A stretch of DNA of 64,000 bases from Nemertoderma westbladi (taxonomy: Eukaryota; Xenacoelomorpha; Nemertodermatida; Nemertodermatidae). The notes beneath the pieces were generated by a model. The model saw only the letters and a program-made list of their open reading frames with translations. It had not been told where the DNA came from and did no database searches. Position 1 is the stretch's first letter. Each line of letters opens with the position of its first letter. The stretch spans positions 1 to 64,000 of the forward strand of contig JAUCBJ010000699.1 in assembly GCA_032718475.1 (NCBI GenBank), read 5' to 3'. This document shows positions 1-13,000 of the stretch, one piece after another. The position numbers and the translations under genes are program-made.

Positions 1-683
1 TTAATGGTGGATTCCCACATATGTAGCAGTGAAAATAAAATCAATAACAAATTACTTTACTAAAATAATAATTAAACTAATTATATATTGACAGATAATT
101 ATGTGATATTTCCTCTCTTCTGTGACGTCTTCAGCATAGTACTGTAAATCAGTGACACACTCCCAGCACTCCACAACATTTTCTATAAATCTTCGTGAGA
201 TTGGCAGGGGCGGATTAAGGACATGGCGGCCCGGGTGCACTTTTCCACTGCCCCCCCCCCCCCCCCCCCCCCCCACCCCTGTTGTATCTGTGTTATACAT
301 TGCTTATGCATTGCGGCCTAACAGAGCTTTTTTTTTTTACAAATTTAAGTTTGTGCGACAAAGTGAAAAATTAAAAACCGAAACTATAAAACAAAATGAA
401 ACATAACCTGCAATAAGTAACTAAAATTAAGATATTATAAATTTGTAAATGAGCAAAATAAATTAATGATAACTTTTGGAAACTTTTCTATTTACACTTT
501 TTATAACTTTTTTATATACGGATATTTTATGTCGAAATAAATAATATAATAATAATTAATAAATTAAAACTAGTTTAACGAATTAATTAAAATACTAAAG
601 TAGTAAAATGTATTAGCCGCAAATACTGTATAGAATTATGAGAGATATTATTAACAACACAGTTGCAGTTACAATACTAAATA
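1..683. other. AT-rich DNA with a poly-C tract, no gene seen
   Basis: No supportable gene. A run of 24 C lies at 251-274, just after a GC-rich stretch (about 205-245, AGGGGCGGATTAAGGACATG and onward) that resembles the end of some hAT-type repeats. I cannot find a matching inverted end, so this stays a suspicion. The rest is AT-rich and low in complexity. Open frames that cross the poly-C tract give only proline/glycine runs and are not credible genes. Confidence 0.5.
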
Positions 684-1197
684 CACCATGTCCCAGAATA
701 TAGTGTCGTAATTCAGTGACACGCCCCACCCCCCCCCCCCCCCCCCCCCTAATTTTTCTACAACACGTAATGAGATTGCATCATTGCATCGTAATCAGAT
801 TATGATGCATTTATTAAATAGAATAAAATAGCCTCGCGCAGGTGCATAACCATGCAACATTTGAACGCCCATATCTCAGCTATTTTTCAACGAAATTCAA
901 ATTGTGTTTCATATTTGAAATCCTTGCAGGGCCATTTTCCATTGGTACCAACATAAGGTAGAAGAATAACTGCGGTGTAACTGGTGTAATATCGCTGGAG
1001 ACACTTTTTTTAAACGCTTGTAGCTAAAGATTGAAAGCAAAAATAAAAATTCTGGCTCACCAAGTCAGTGGTTGGGAGGTGAAACTATCTCTGTTTCAAA
1101 TTTCATGCAATCTCATTACGATTTGTAGAAAAATTATGGGGGGGGGGGGGGGGGGGGCGTGTCACTGAATTACGACACTATATTCTGGGACATGGTG
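684..1197. mobile_element. 514-bp MITE with ~95-bp terminal inverted repeats and poly-C/poly-G arms
   Basis: The left end (684 onward, CACCATGTCCCAGAATATAG) is repeated in inverted orientation at the right end (up to 1197). The inverted arms are about 95 bp and include a run of 21 C (729-749) on the left and 20 G (1138-1157) on the right. Both ends are flanked by TA (682-683 and 1198-1199), which fits a Tc1/mariner-type TA target duplication. The interior has no coding potential, so this is a non-autonomous element. The TA assignment is inference; a CTAA-type duplication is also conceivable. Confidence 0.65.
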
Positions 1198-2122
1198 TAC
1201 TAATGTACTACTGATTAATACGTCCATAAACGCAAGCCTTGAAATAATGTAGAAAATAATGTATTTTATACATTATATATTATACAATTAATTAATTAAT
1301 TAATATTACATTATACAACAAAAACACCTGACGGCCCCTTGGCAGCGGCGGCCCAGGAGCACCTGCACCCATTTTTGCTGCAAATGACAACTGTATACAG
1401 AAATCTTATATTTTTTTTTATATACCCCCAAACTTTCGTGAGTGTTCCTGCTGTGCGGCAGGTACCCCAAGGCACTTGATAACACTCATAAGAGTTACAG
1501 ACAGACTCGTAACGGCACTGTAGGTTACCCTCCTATAAATGCCTTGACAGTGAAATACTCTTTTCCAACACTGCCCCCAAGACAGTGCCCCCCCCCCCCC
1601 CCCCCGTACAATCAATTATATTACCATCATAACATCGAATGGTTGGTTACAGTAGGCTGTAGTGAAACTGATCACTTTACTATACTTACTGCGTCCAACA
1701 GTTTCCGTGTAAGTAAAGTACTTCAATTACGTGTAGAACTATTGTTGTGTTATTTACATATGTTTTTGTTTTGTTTGATATTGAGAACTGAATGCTTTAT
1801 CGACGAATGGTTAAAGGATTTGAAACATTACATTGTTCCCTATGCGATAATTCTCCAAACGTGTTTAGCAGTAAGACTTACGTCCCCCGCGTGTGGTATA
1901 ATCCGTAAGCTAGCGATACGTGAAGCGTAAAATTGACCAACTGGGAGAGCATCAGTGACAAAAGATAATATTGACAATCCCCCGATTATTTGGTGTGATA
2001 CTCTAGTTTGGTTTGATGTGTTACAATATTATACTAGCATTTGTGAATTCTGTTGTGCAGTATTGTGCGAATGCAATTATTGCAGGTGCATATCCGTGCG
2101 AATTACTGATTGAGTTAGAGAG
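1198..2122. other. Intergenic AT-rich DNA, no gene seen
   Basis: It contains an 18-base C run at 1588-1605 and a GC-rich patch near 1330-1370 that shares the words GGCGGCCC and GCAC with the patch near 230, in direct orientation. A long open frame across the C run has no recognisable domain and odd composition, so I do not call it. BEL copy 3 begins at 2123. Confidence 0.5.
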
Positions 2123-3289
2123 TGTTCGCGCTTTCAGACCTTTAGCAGTTTAACCTGCCAATTTTAGGTGTCCTCTTGTTTATAAATCGACTTTGGCCTA
2201 TAACAATTATTTAGTTCACATGAAGTCACATTAGCCGAAGCCAGTCTATGCGCGATCATTCACCCACAGTTAAGGGAGACTGGATTCGGATGCTTTGAAG
2301 TTATTGCGGTGCAGACCTACTGTATTATTAGATTGATCGTTACTATATAATCTCTGACAAATATATTTACTTTCGGGGAAATATTAACAGTTCCTTTAGG
2401 ACGTGGCGCTTTAAGTATATAAACAGAGTTATGACTTATACTAAACACAACGAGATGGCTACTGATTTTCGTAAATAGCGCATTCATTAGGAGATGCTTT
2501 ATTATCTGTCACACTACTGCACACGACTTCACAATACTTCACACTGATCTGCCGACCGTCACTGAATTTGATCATATATAAGGAGGATAGCAACTGACAA
2601 ATGTAGGGATTATGAAATAGCATTTAATACACACAAAAACCACTATAATGTAAGTCGCAATTGCTACAGGTAACCGGTCCCTCTTACCTTCAGTAATCAA
2701 GAAGATTGGGGGTTTTATGATTATTTATCGGTATTCTCCAAATATAACAACATATCCATCAATATACAACAATTAATAACAGACAGTAAACAGAAGTAAA
2801 ATAATGCGGTGAAAGTAATGTTCCCAGAGTATGGATTGATATGACAATATGTGTTATTCAGTGATTCAGATAATAGATTTACGTTCCTATACTCAAAGCC
2901 ATCTAATGTTTGGCCAAAGTCTGAAACTTCTACAGAAGCACAGAAGAATTCTAAGCCGATGTTCCGAGGCTCAGAAAAGGTAAACAAAGACCGTAATGCA
3001 TTGCGAGGTTTTCCGTAGGCCTCTGTACAAGACAAAATGAAAATCGCTCTGTTTGGCTGAGCAGAACAAAGAGAGGTTCCACGTTTACAGTAAATCAGCT
3101 GACAGATTTCGTCATCTGAGTTCCAGTCTTTTAGAGTATTAGGCGCATTGCGGCAGAAAATGGCTTGTTATGTCCGCTAAAGCACCTACACGGTACATTG
3201 CGGAGAAAATGGCTTGTTATGTCCGCTAAAGCACCTACACGGTATATTGCGGAGAAAAATGACTTGTTATGTCTGCAAAAGCTTTTATA
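2123..3289 (-). repeat. 3' LTR of BEL copy 3
   Basis: The plus-strand start TGTTCGCGCTTTCAGACC is the reverse complement of the LTR 3' end seen in copies 1 and 2. The other edge (3289) abuts the conserved CCGCTCCCAGAAAATGGG, the reverse complement of the polypurine tract. Length 1167 bp, against 1175 in copy 2 and 1262 in copy 1. Small open frames inside (for example 2721-3035) are not conserved as protein. Confidence 0.8.
3148..3285. repeat. ~53-bp tandem repeat in the LTR U3
   Basis: About two and a half imperfect units contain the word TTATGTCCGCTAAAGCACC. Diverged versions of this word (CGGACATAA in the opposite sense) recur in the LTRs of copy 2 (48670-48838) and copy 1 (about 23970-24010). 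They lie near the outer 5' edge of the LTR in element orientation, where enhancers of LTR elements usually are. An enhancer role is inference. Confidence 0.6.
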
Positions 3290-3367
3290 CCGCTCCCAGA
3301 AAATGGGATTTAATTCTATAAAATATAAAAAATCACCGTTTCTAAAATATAAAAATACTCTAAACAG

Positions 3368-6043
3368 TTAGTCCTTCTTACGCGAACGGCGTTTACGCAG
3401 TTTTTTGAGGCTAGCAAGAGTCCTTTTCTCTTTGGGGCGAGCCACTTTGAGGCAAGATGTCCGATGGAGGTTCGTTGTACTTTATTGATGCCGCTGGGTG
3501 TATTGGCATACATAGTTCGGAAGAAACCTCGGCCTTCTGCCCAGGGAGCAATCAGCTGGGTATCTACGAAAGGATATGGGATATTCTCCATGTTCCTGAA
3601 GTCGTTTTGGAGATCTCCATAAACAGCTGAGCCGATTTTAAGGATTCTTTCGTTAAACAACATCTCGAGCACAGGCTGGGGTAACATCGATCCATCTATA
3701 CCCATGGCCGGTTTACGCTCGGTATCAGTGACGTAATGCTGTGCGAGTTCGAATTGTCCATGTCGGAGTTTCTTTTGTATCTCGGTGAGAGTCTCAAAAG
3801 AATAATCAATCACGTCGGAACACGCTCGAGTAAACACATGGGTAGAACCAGCTAGTCCTCGTATATGTATCATGTGCGTAGTTCCCAGTTCTCCAACAGG
3901 AACGCTACCTTCGTTATCGTAAGTGACAACTCCATACATTTCGATAACGTTAAGAGTTTCGTTCCACTCTTTAGTGGCGTTTTCTAGGGTCATCCCCACT
4001 GGATGCCACAAGGTGGCGCATTCGCTAGCGTTAGGTAGATCCCTATACTTCAGATACCGTGTAGTATACGTCTCTACATCTCCATATCGTTGTATTCTCT
4101 CCTCCTCGAATAACACGTCGAGATTCCAGTGGACTAATCGAGTTTTAATAAATCCATCGAGATTATACGGAGGCATTATATCCTTCTCTATTGTAACATT
4201 GTAGGGTTTTCTGAATGAGTTTACTTTCACTAACTGATCAAGATGTTTCTGCAGCTGCTCGAGTTCTACAACATCGAGGGGATTTATTAGTGGTAGAAAC
4301 CTTAGACTATGTATAGGATCTTCTGGTTTTACCATATAATATTGAGTTAGATTGACATAATAAGGGTGGTCTTTGATCCCATAAAACGAGTTCGGTAAAG
4401 GTCTAGCACGTATGTTGACCTTGTGTATCATACGACGGACAAGATCCGCTCGATTGTCCGGAGGTTCAACGAGTATACCGTCGACGCGAGCGGCTTCGAT
4501 TGGCGGACGTTGCAACATAGGAGCGTCAGTGATAAGATCTCGAGATCTTAGGTTGATATCAACCGGTTGGGGTTGTACCGTGGCGAAGAGTTTGTCTCCG
4601 AAATGGGGAACCATCGAGGGATGAATGATGGTTTTGGAATAGAGATCAGTCATAAGGATTTGAGCTTCTGGCTGGGCTAAAGCTGCTTCTTCTCTCTCGT
4701 CCATTTCGATATGCTTCTCCTCGAGCTGATTTTCCTCCGCTTGTCATTGGAAGCGTTCGTCCAAAAACTCTTGCAGAGAGTAGGTTCGTCCAAGTTCGAT
4801 GTCTTCCTCGAGGTTCTGGATTTCTCGATCGAACTGGGGTAAGGCCAATTCCTTCACCGCTTGGACTTGTTGCTGCAATTTGCGTTTCTCTAAACAATCA
4901 AAAGTTCCTTTTCCGATCTTCTGCCGAATAGCGTCTAACGCGTTCCGTACAACGTTCTCCTCGACTTCGGTGACGGGTTGTATCGGGGTTAAACCGGGAT
5001 GATTGTACGGGTTGAACGGCGATATTAGATGTCCGCGTCCCAATCCGGCTAGGTAGGATGGGCGAATATCTAGAGAGCCCACTACCTGAGTGCCACCGAT
5101 TAATTGTTCGGGTAACACAAGATCTTTGAACAGTGAGTACAGTTCAGGAGGATCTGTTATACTATTAGGATCAAGAGTTTGAGGTCTCACTAGGGAATGA
5201 GGAGGTCTGACCAAGTATTCCGGAACTCTGATCATGGGTTTATTTAAGGATCATTTGATTCGAGCGAGCGTAGGTGATACGTCGAACAAGTTTCGCTCGA
5301 AACTCCCGTAAGTATAGCGATTAAAACTGTGTTTAGCGCAACGTCTCCGCGGATGTTTATGTCTTTCTGTTTGCTGGTTGGGTCTAGGGCATTCATCGCA
5401 ATAATACCAAAGACGCACATCCTGTAGGGGAAACGCGGGTGATCTTTCTTCAGTTTTACAATGTGAGTTCTATCATATATATGTGTGATATATATATATA
5501 TATATATATATGTGAGTACCATTTGAGTTCTATCATAGGGTCATGATGTATACCTTGAGGATATCGAGTTTCTAGATTTTGTTGACTGGCAATATTGAGA
5601 TATGTTTCTCTCAAGAATTCCAGATATTCGTTGAAGTCACTGCGTTTATCTGGCTCTTCAACGTCTTCTCTTTCGAGTCGGTTTCGAATAGAATTCTCGT
5701 GTTCGATTCTCGGTTTCTCGTTCCGACTCCGCTGGGTATGATATTTAAATAGAACCATTTCCCTTTCGGTGTCTACATCGTCCGTATCGTGTAAATCGAT
5801 AGGATGACCAGTAGTTAAGAAGTCCATATACGTACCATTACGATGCGTATAGCGAGCGGTGAATTTTCGGTAGTCCAATTCACACGTGAGTTGTTCCTTT
5901 GACATTGGCGGTTCGATATAACGGCCATCGTCCTCCGTAGTAGTTGGACTAGCGTCGCTGCGTATTAAACTATCAACAAACGCTTGCAATGGTAGGGTAT
6001 ATCGCTCCCTGATACCAAGATCATCTTCTATCAACTCAGTCAT
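3368..6043 (-). pseudogene. BEL ORF3, broken copy
   Basis: This starts at the same ATG context as the intact copy-2 ORF3, with an N-terminus of near-identical sequence. Visible damage: a TA microsatellite with a duplicated flank replaces about 90 nt near 5456-5540; a frame change lies near 5240; a stop lies near 4742; and about 1.5 kb is deleted at about 3447-3460, joining the region before residue ~900 of the intact protein directly to the basic C-terminus, out of frame. The three zinc knuckles were within the deleted part. Remaining residues agree closely with copy 2, and many nucleotide differences are at third codon positions. Confidence 0.85.
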
Positions 6044-7255
6044 AGCTGCTATATGAGTTTATCGATATTATAATTAATTATAATTAGGCTAGCGGTCGTC
6101 GCTGCCTACCCCTCAATACCCCCGGACAGCGCAAGATCCTCAGTGCTGATGTACTGTCGTCGCTGTGCCTATCGCCAACGTAGTAGCTACACAACGACCA
6201 CAATAACCAGCGCAAGTCACTCCACTGTCCGTCCCAAGGGCTTAGATTTACTTCAGGTTCTTACTGCAGAGGTAGGGCTACTTTCACAACTGCGACTCGC
6301 TACTGTAAACACACTTTAGTAGTAACATTCACCTATAAACGCACAAATTCCACACAACTGTCACAAATTGTACACATTCGGGCCATTTGTCCGTTAGTCA
6401 TGTGCCTTCCAGAATGCCACATTATTAATATGTATCCCTGTATACTAGCAGTGTGCTATTTATTCCGTATGCTATTCAATGGGGCAAGCTTTCTATTGTT
6501 CTTTTAACTCGCTTCTAATTCTAGCATGGTTGTTGCTATGGTGACATTATGGAAAGCTAGCAGTAGAATTAGGGTAATTCTCATGCATACAGATCTGGGA
6601 TGCTATTTAATAGTAATTCTTTAATTGTCAATATTCCCCTTTATACATGATTTTATGAATTTTATCGGCTATTGACTATATATTGGAGATTCTCTCACGC
6701 TAATATACTTAATAAGGTGAATCTCCGCTCCCATGATCTATTAATTAATGGAATTTTGGGAATGTTATAAATTGTATAAAATGACAATTTATCAAATTCA
6801 TGAGAGGATATGAATTTAAAATTTATTCCCGTAAATTTTATTATTTAATATATTCCAGAACACGTCTGGGAACTAGGATCCTTAATTCTAGAAAATTTGT
6901 CTTTTTAAGAGTATCGGTAAGTGCTACGATATCTTAATCGACTAGAATTTTAAAGGATCTAAAATTTAACAGATTTTAATTTATAGATTTTCTAGAGTAA
7001 ACTTGTAAGCATTTACTCTATTATATTTGTTTTAATAGATTTTTATAAATATTAAATATTTAATATTTAAGATGGGCACCGATTTATTCCAGAACATGTC
7101 TGGGGACGTTAACCACTGATTCTAGAATTTTGTCTTTCAAGTATATCAGAGTGTGCCACGATATCTTAATCGATTAGAATTACAGATGGTCAAAGGGTTT
7201 AACAGATTTATTTTGCGTTTTACGCTACTGTTAAAGGGACATCACGCTACTATAC
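6044..7255 (-). other. Pol-ORF3 spacer of BEL copy 3
   Basis: Non-coding DNA directly upstream of ORF3, conserved with 35800-36930 in copy 1 and 53171-54310 in copy 2. It includes the duplicated motif TCGATTAAGATATCG/TCTGGGGAC described for copy 1. No open frame is conserved here. Confidence 0.7.
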
Positions 7256-7779
7256 TACACACACCCCAATGGTGGAAGCACCACATCACACAAACGGTGG
7301 CTGAATCACATCTACTCCCCACCGGTGCTGCACCACATCTACTCCACAACTGTGGCTGCACCACTTCTACCCCCCAACTTTATAAACCTAACGTAGACAA
7401 ATGTATACAGTGGTTTATCAATAAAACTACCAGCCTACCTGTACTGTAAAGTTTATCCTGGAAGTATTATTATCTCATTGGACAATCCATCTTTGGAATA
7501 CCCAATCAAAATTCTCAATATCGCTTTGCCAAAGCATTTAAATGACCATCTTTCCTATGCCAGGTAGTCATCATGTCAATACCTGAAAACACGGCATCTA
7601 AAATCGTTCATTGAAGCCTTCTACTACAATTATCCAATCAGAATCGGTAATTTATAAGTAAAGGAAGTGTGATAGTGCCTCAATTGGATGAAACCAACTA
7701 TAATTAGTTAAAATTATGCAATTCGTTGTGAAATAAATTCAGTGTATACAAAAATATACAGTCGGCCGGAAAGGGTTAA
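7256..7779. other. Intergenic DNA between BEL copy 3 and LINE A
   Basis: At 7262-7375 there are three or four loose repeats of a GTGGCTGCACCACATCTACTC-like word of about 33 bp. Nothing else is recognised. A short open frame across the BEL junction (7153-7449) is a chance product. Confidence 0.5.
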
Positions 7780-10077
7780 ACGTTTTCACAATTTTCACAA
7801 ACCTTAAAATCAAATACTCTCAGTTTTTTTCACTTAAATTGCCGTAGCCTGCAGTCAAATTTAAATGACATTTCTACATTTATAGATCTTCTGCAACATC
7901 GCTTTTCGGTAGTATCTTTTACCGAAACTTTCTCTAAGGACGATAGCCGCGTTAAACTGTATGGTATTCCTGGGTATAAAGCGCCCTATTTACAACATCG
8001 TGGTAATACTGTTCGGGGAGGCGTTGCCATGTTTGTTAGGGATGATATAGAGTCAGTACAACGTTCCGATTTAGTAATGCCTGATATAGATAATTTATGG
8101 GTGGAAATAAATTCCAAAATTCATAATAAAAAATTAATAGTAGGCACTATTTATAGATCTCAAAGTATACAGCTAGACCATTTTTTCAACATTTTAGATA
8201 ATCAACTTGCAAAATTAAACCAATTAAACTGCGATATTGTGATAAATGGCGACTTTAATATAAATACCTTAGTAAACTCTAAATCTAATTTTACTTACAT
8301 GCAAATACTCAATTCTTTCGGTTACCAACAATTAATAGATAAGCCCACTAGAGTTTGTAGGAGTACAAATTCTTGTATTGATCATTTTATTACAAATAAA
8401 TATTCAGAAATTATTCAAAGTGGCGTCTTCCCACTTGAAATTGGTACCACCGACCACTACGCAATCTTTTCTGCTTTTCGTGATTCTAGAGATTTTTTTG
8501 CCGAAAAAAAACATATAAAACATGACTTTTCGAACTTCGATAATAATGCTTTTGTGGCCGATCTTTCCAACGAAAACAACTGGACTACAACTTCAAATAA
8601 CTTAACTAATACTGATTTTGAAAATTGCTATTACGATATAGAAAAAATATTTAAGCGCCATGCCCCAAAACGATGTGTTCCTCTTAGAGAATCGCCACGC
8701 AAGCCTTGGTTAACTCCTGACTTAGTAAATAAAATTAATATTAAACATAAATTATATTCCAATTATGTAAAAATAAAAACAATAAGAAACCACGAGATCT
8801 ATAAACGATTCCGTAACAAATTGTCAACTTTATTAAAACAACGGGAACGCGCTTTTTTTTCAAATCAATTCCAATTACATTCAAAAAATATTAAAAAAAC
8901 TTGGAGACTAATAAACCAAGTCTTAAGTAAACGTTCAGATCGCTCCTCACCAATCTGTATTAAAGAGCCAAATACTGGCGTTAAGCTAACCAATCCAAAC
9001 AAAATTGCAGAGACTTTTAACTTGTTTTATACCTCAGTGGGCCAAGCACTAGCCAATGAAATCGAGGATACTAATAAAAGTCCATCATTTTATATAAAAA
9101 CCCCGCAGTCAAATTCTTTTGCTCTTTTAGAGATTTCTCCAGAGGAACTACAAAAAATAATTATGGACCTACCTGACGATAAATCAAGTAATGACGAATT
9201 TTCAATAAAATTATTAAATATAGGTTCACTCCATATTGCGAATAAGTTAACTCCTTTTATTAATAACTGTATACGTACATCATCTTTTCCAGACTTTTTG
9301 AAGATTGCTAGAGTGGTTCCAATTTGCAAGGGAGGAGACCCCACTGACACATCAAACTATAGGCCTATTTCAATACTAAGCATTGTCAGTAAAGTTCTCG
9401 AACGTGTAATATATGACCAATTAATTGTATACATAACTAAATATAAAATTCTTTGTAATAACCAGTACGGATTTAGGAAAAAATTATCTACATACCATGC
9501 CTTATTACAAATTACCGAAAATATTCGAGACACCTTGGACAATTACGAATCTTCTTGTGTAATCTACGTCGACTTGAAGAAGGCGTTCGATACACTATCC
9601 CATAAAATTCTTCTAAATAAACTCGAACTTTATGGTATCCGCGGGCCTCCTTTAGATTTACTAAAATCATATTATCTTACTAACCGAAAGCAGTATGTAG
9701 TAGTCGGCGACCACTACTCCTCTTTGCGCGATATCCAGTTAGGCGTCCCACAAGGCTCCATATTAGGCCCCCTCCTCTTTATTCTTTATGTAAATGATCT
9801 TCCGTTGTGTAGTAACCTAAATACTGTACTATTTGCCGATGACACGAGCTTGTCTGCCAGTGGTAAATCGGTTGGTGATCTGATAGCTACAGTAATGTAA
9901 ATAATGAGTTAGGTAAAGTGGTAGAATGGCTTAATACAAATAAATTATCCCTAAATTTAAAAAAACTGAATATTCGTTATTTTCTAACTTGTCTCTAGAT
10001 TATTCTTCAGCACCTAAGGTTAAAATTAAAATACAGAATTAAGATTAAAATCCACAGTTAAATACTTGGGTATCTTA
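7780..10077 (+). pseudogene. LINE A ORF2, endonuclease and reverse transcriptase, 5' part
   Basis: The frame is open from 7780, although the first good ATG is at 8029. The upstream part already reads as endonuclease, so 8029 is not the true start. Seen in order: the AP-endonuclease domain with GDFNI at ~8246 and CIDHFIT; RT motifs with RPISILS; YVDLKKAFD; GVPQGSILGPLLF; and the catalytic FADDT (about residues 602-606 counted from 8029). A frameshift follows this motif at about 9890, after which the sequence still encodes the expected WLNTNKLSLN-like segment. It is therefore dead even without LINE B. Confidence 0.85.
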
Positions 10078-13000
10078 CTAGGATCGGCATGCTGCATTGC
10101 AGCTGCATTTTTAAGAATGCTGTGCCGGCTTGTCAACAAAATTGCACCGCCACAACTCCCTATCACCCATGACAATTGCTAGATCATCCGCATCTTTAAG
10201 GCCAGTGTCCTTTAAGATGCGTCTCAAGAAAGTCATGGGCTGTCCACCATGCTTATTCACTCCATGAGGCTGCCAAAGTACAAGATTATGCACTGGCTGG
10301 TCCTCACGGCGAAAGCAATGTCCTGCAAAGCGGAGGCGATTTTGTTCTAGTGTCAAGCTTGGGGGAACCAATGAGACACCTCCAATGTTATAGTGTCTGG
10401 TTGGAGATGTGTGCATTGTACTTGACACAATGAACCCGGCGTAGCATTCTTGTGAATGTGCCATCCAGAGATTTGGTGTCCTCAGCAGTTAGAGCCCAAC
10501 ATGGACTCCCGTAGAGGAGTACTGGAACTACTGCTGCTTTAAATAATCGGACCTTAAGTTTCCGATTAATTCTCGGTGACTTCCAAATCCTGGAAAGCCT
10601 ATTCAAGGCTGCCCATGCCTTTCCCTTACGTATTCGAAGGTCCTCACCTGACTTCCGGATCCATGATCCCAGGTAACAGAAGTCGTCCACATGCTCAAGC
10701 ATACCATCCTTTGAGCTTATGCTCATCCGATCAGAGACTTGCTGAGGACTTTCAAAGTTAACGGTCAGAATTTTGGTCTTTCTGGAGTTAATAAAAAGAC
10801 CAACACTAGAAGCAGCATGTTCTAATGAGCTGAGGAGTCGTTGGGCTCCCTCTAATGATTCTGAGAGTACTCCTAAGTCATCAGCAAAGTCTAGATCAGT
10901 TAGGTACTTGGCAGGATGTCCGCGACTTCTGGAGCCAGTAGGTGGAGTTATCATCACCCCATCATCATTATGATGATCTAAGGACATGCGTAGAACATAG
11001 TCAACCACAATAATGAACAAGAATGGTGCAAGTGTGTCTCCTTGGAGGACGCCCCATAATACTTCAAATGGTTCTGTGTCACCGTCAACAGTAGACACAA
11101 ATGTTGTCGAACCATCGTATACTGATCTGAATGCTGCAATAATTTCATCAGGAATCCCATATAATGAAAGTATGCTGAACATACGTGAGCGAGAGACTGA
11201 ATCAAAGGCCTTGAAGAAGTCAACAAAGATAACAGCCAGATGCCTGTCTTTCTTTTTTAATAATTCTTCAATTATCCTTCTAAGTGCCAAAATGGGCTCC
11301 ATGGTCCCACGACCTTTACAGAACCCATTCTGATTTCCACGGAGCAGTCTCTCAATGGGATCCCTGATGCGATTTAATAGAATCCTAATAGCTTTGCAGC
11401 AATCGAGATCAATGAGATTCCCCGAAAAGAACCATAGAGTGTTAGGTTGCCCTTCTTGGGAACTGGCACCAACTTATTTGTTTTCATTTCTTGTGGGACT
11501 CTTGTTGTTCGGTACATGTCTACTATGATGGGATAGATGAGCTTTAAACACTCAGGTATTTTAAAGACCTCAGGGGGAACACCATCTACTCCACTGGCAC
11601 GATTGGTCTTAATGCTCTTTGCAGCAGCCTTCACTTCTGCAAAGGAGATATCGCCAATGGGAATATCTGGGAGTACAGACTCAGACACTTTTACTTCTAT
11701 AAAGTTATCAGGCAATACCCTGTCATTATTGAGGAGCTTTTCAAAGTGGGCTTTCCAACCATTGAGGCGATCGGCTGGTGATTCCGCCTTAACCTTGGTG
11801 GTTGGTTGGCTTTTCCGCCCAGTAAGCAGATTGATTGATTTCCATGCCTGGGATGATTGCCTGCTGTCGTCAGCATCATTGATGGCATCAACCTGTTGGT
11901 TTACTAGCTCCTGTAGATTAACAGAGTACTGCCTGTTCAGGGACCTAGATGCAGCCTTAACTGCATTCTTGGCCGCTGTAGTCTGTTTGAGTCGGGACTC
12001 TTTCTGCGCCTTATGAATTTCATTTCGGCACTTCTGAATTTTGTTGTCAGTCCAGGGGGCCCTTTTCCTGTTTCGAGGGTATACAGGAACTGTTTCTGCA
12101 GCTGCTAACTTAACTGCTTCTGTAAAGGCAGTATAGCCCTCACAGTGATCTGCCGCCTCAGAGGCAAGAGCCTCATACCTGTTGCTCAGCTGTAGTGTGA
12201 AGCTGGATCTCACACTTGGCTGTTGCAACAGAGAGGACCAGTCATGCCGCGGCAAGGCAGATTTCGTTGTTCTGCTAGCACGCAGACTAAGTCTTACCTT
12301 GGCCACAATAAGGCGGTGATCACTGGAGAAGGGTCGAAGTGTAAATGCATTACAGTCTTGTATAGAGCTCCTGTATTTCCTACGAAACAGAATATGGTCT
12401 ATCTGGGACTTGTGACCACTGGGTCCACTATGAGTCCATAGCTTTCCAGTTCGCTTCTTGAACTGGGTTCCAGCCGAAAACAATCCATTTCCAGAGATAA
12501 AATCCTGAAGATGGACAGAATTTCGGTTAACATTATTGCTATAGACCCAGGGCGATGTAGGTGATTGATGCAGACTTGCATTAAAGTCTCCCAGGAATGT
12601 TAAGAATGCATGCTGATCCACTCCATCAGTAGCTGCTTGTAGATTGTGGTATAAATTTTCCACCTCCTCTACAGGGGCAACACTAGTTGGAGAGTAGCAC
12701 ATAATCAGAACCACCTTAGGAAACTTCTTAGCCAGTCTTCCAGAACATGAGAAGTGGCAACGGATGATGCGGTTAGAGATTTGGTCTATTTTGTCCAATG
12801 CTGCATGTGCAGTTGGATTCATCAATAGACCAATTCCACCATTGCCACTATCATCTGCTGACGCGAGGGCGAGTCGCCAACCGCCCCCCATGTCCTTAAT
12901 CAGAACCTCATCAGTCTGTCCAGTCTGCATTCGGTGCTCTTGAACACCCACTGCGCTAAGAGAAAGCTTATCTGCCTAGTATCTGCCAAGGCAGTCAGCT

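Larger units (their letters stand above)
2123..7255 (-). mobile_element. BEL/Pao retrotransposon copy 3, 3' fragment
   Basis: Reading on the minus strand, this fragment holds the end of the pol-ORF3 spacer, ORF3 and the 3' LTR. Homology to copies 1 and 2 stops at about 7255, within the spacer upstream of ORF3, so gag, pol and the 5' LTR are missing. Order and orientation of the remaining parts match copy 2 (47664-62178). Compared with copy 2, ORF3 has lost about 1.5 kb near its 3' end and carries an AT microsatellite, frameshifts and a stop. This is the oldest-looking of the three copies. It shows that the pol-ORF3-LTR arrangement is a family property and not a single accident. Confidence 0.85.

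Noticed and set aside
152-406. Open frame across the first poly-C tract
   Set aside because: The translation is mostly poly-proline from the C run, with no domain and no support on either side.
205-1370. hAT-type element bounded by the GC-rich patches near 230 and 1345
   Set aside because: The patches share words in direct orientation, not inverted, and no 8-bp duplication was found.
1442-1930. 162-codon frame across a poly-C tract
   Set aside because: It has no recognisable motif and depends on the length of a C run of uncertain length.
2721-3035. Open frame inside the BEL LTR
   Set aside because: The frame is not conserved in the LTRs of copies 1 and 2.
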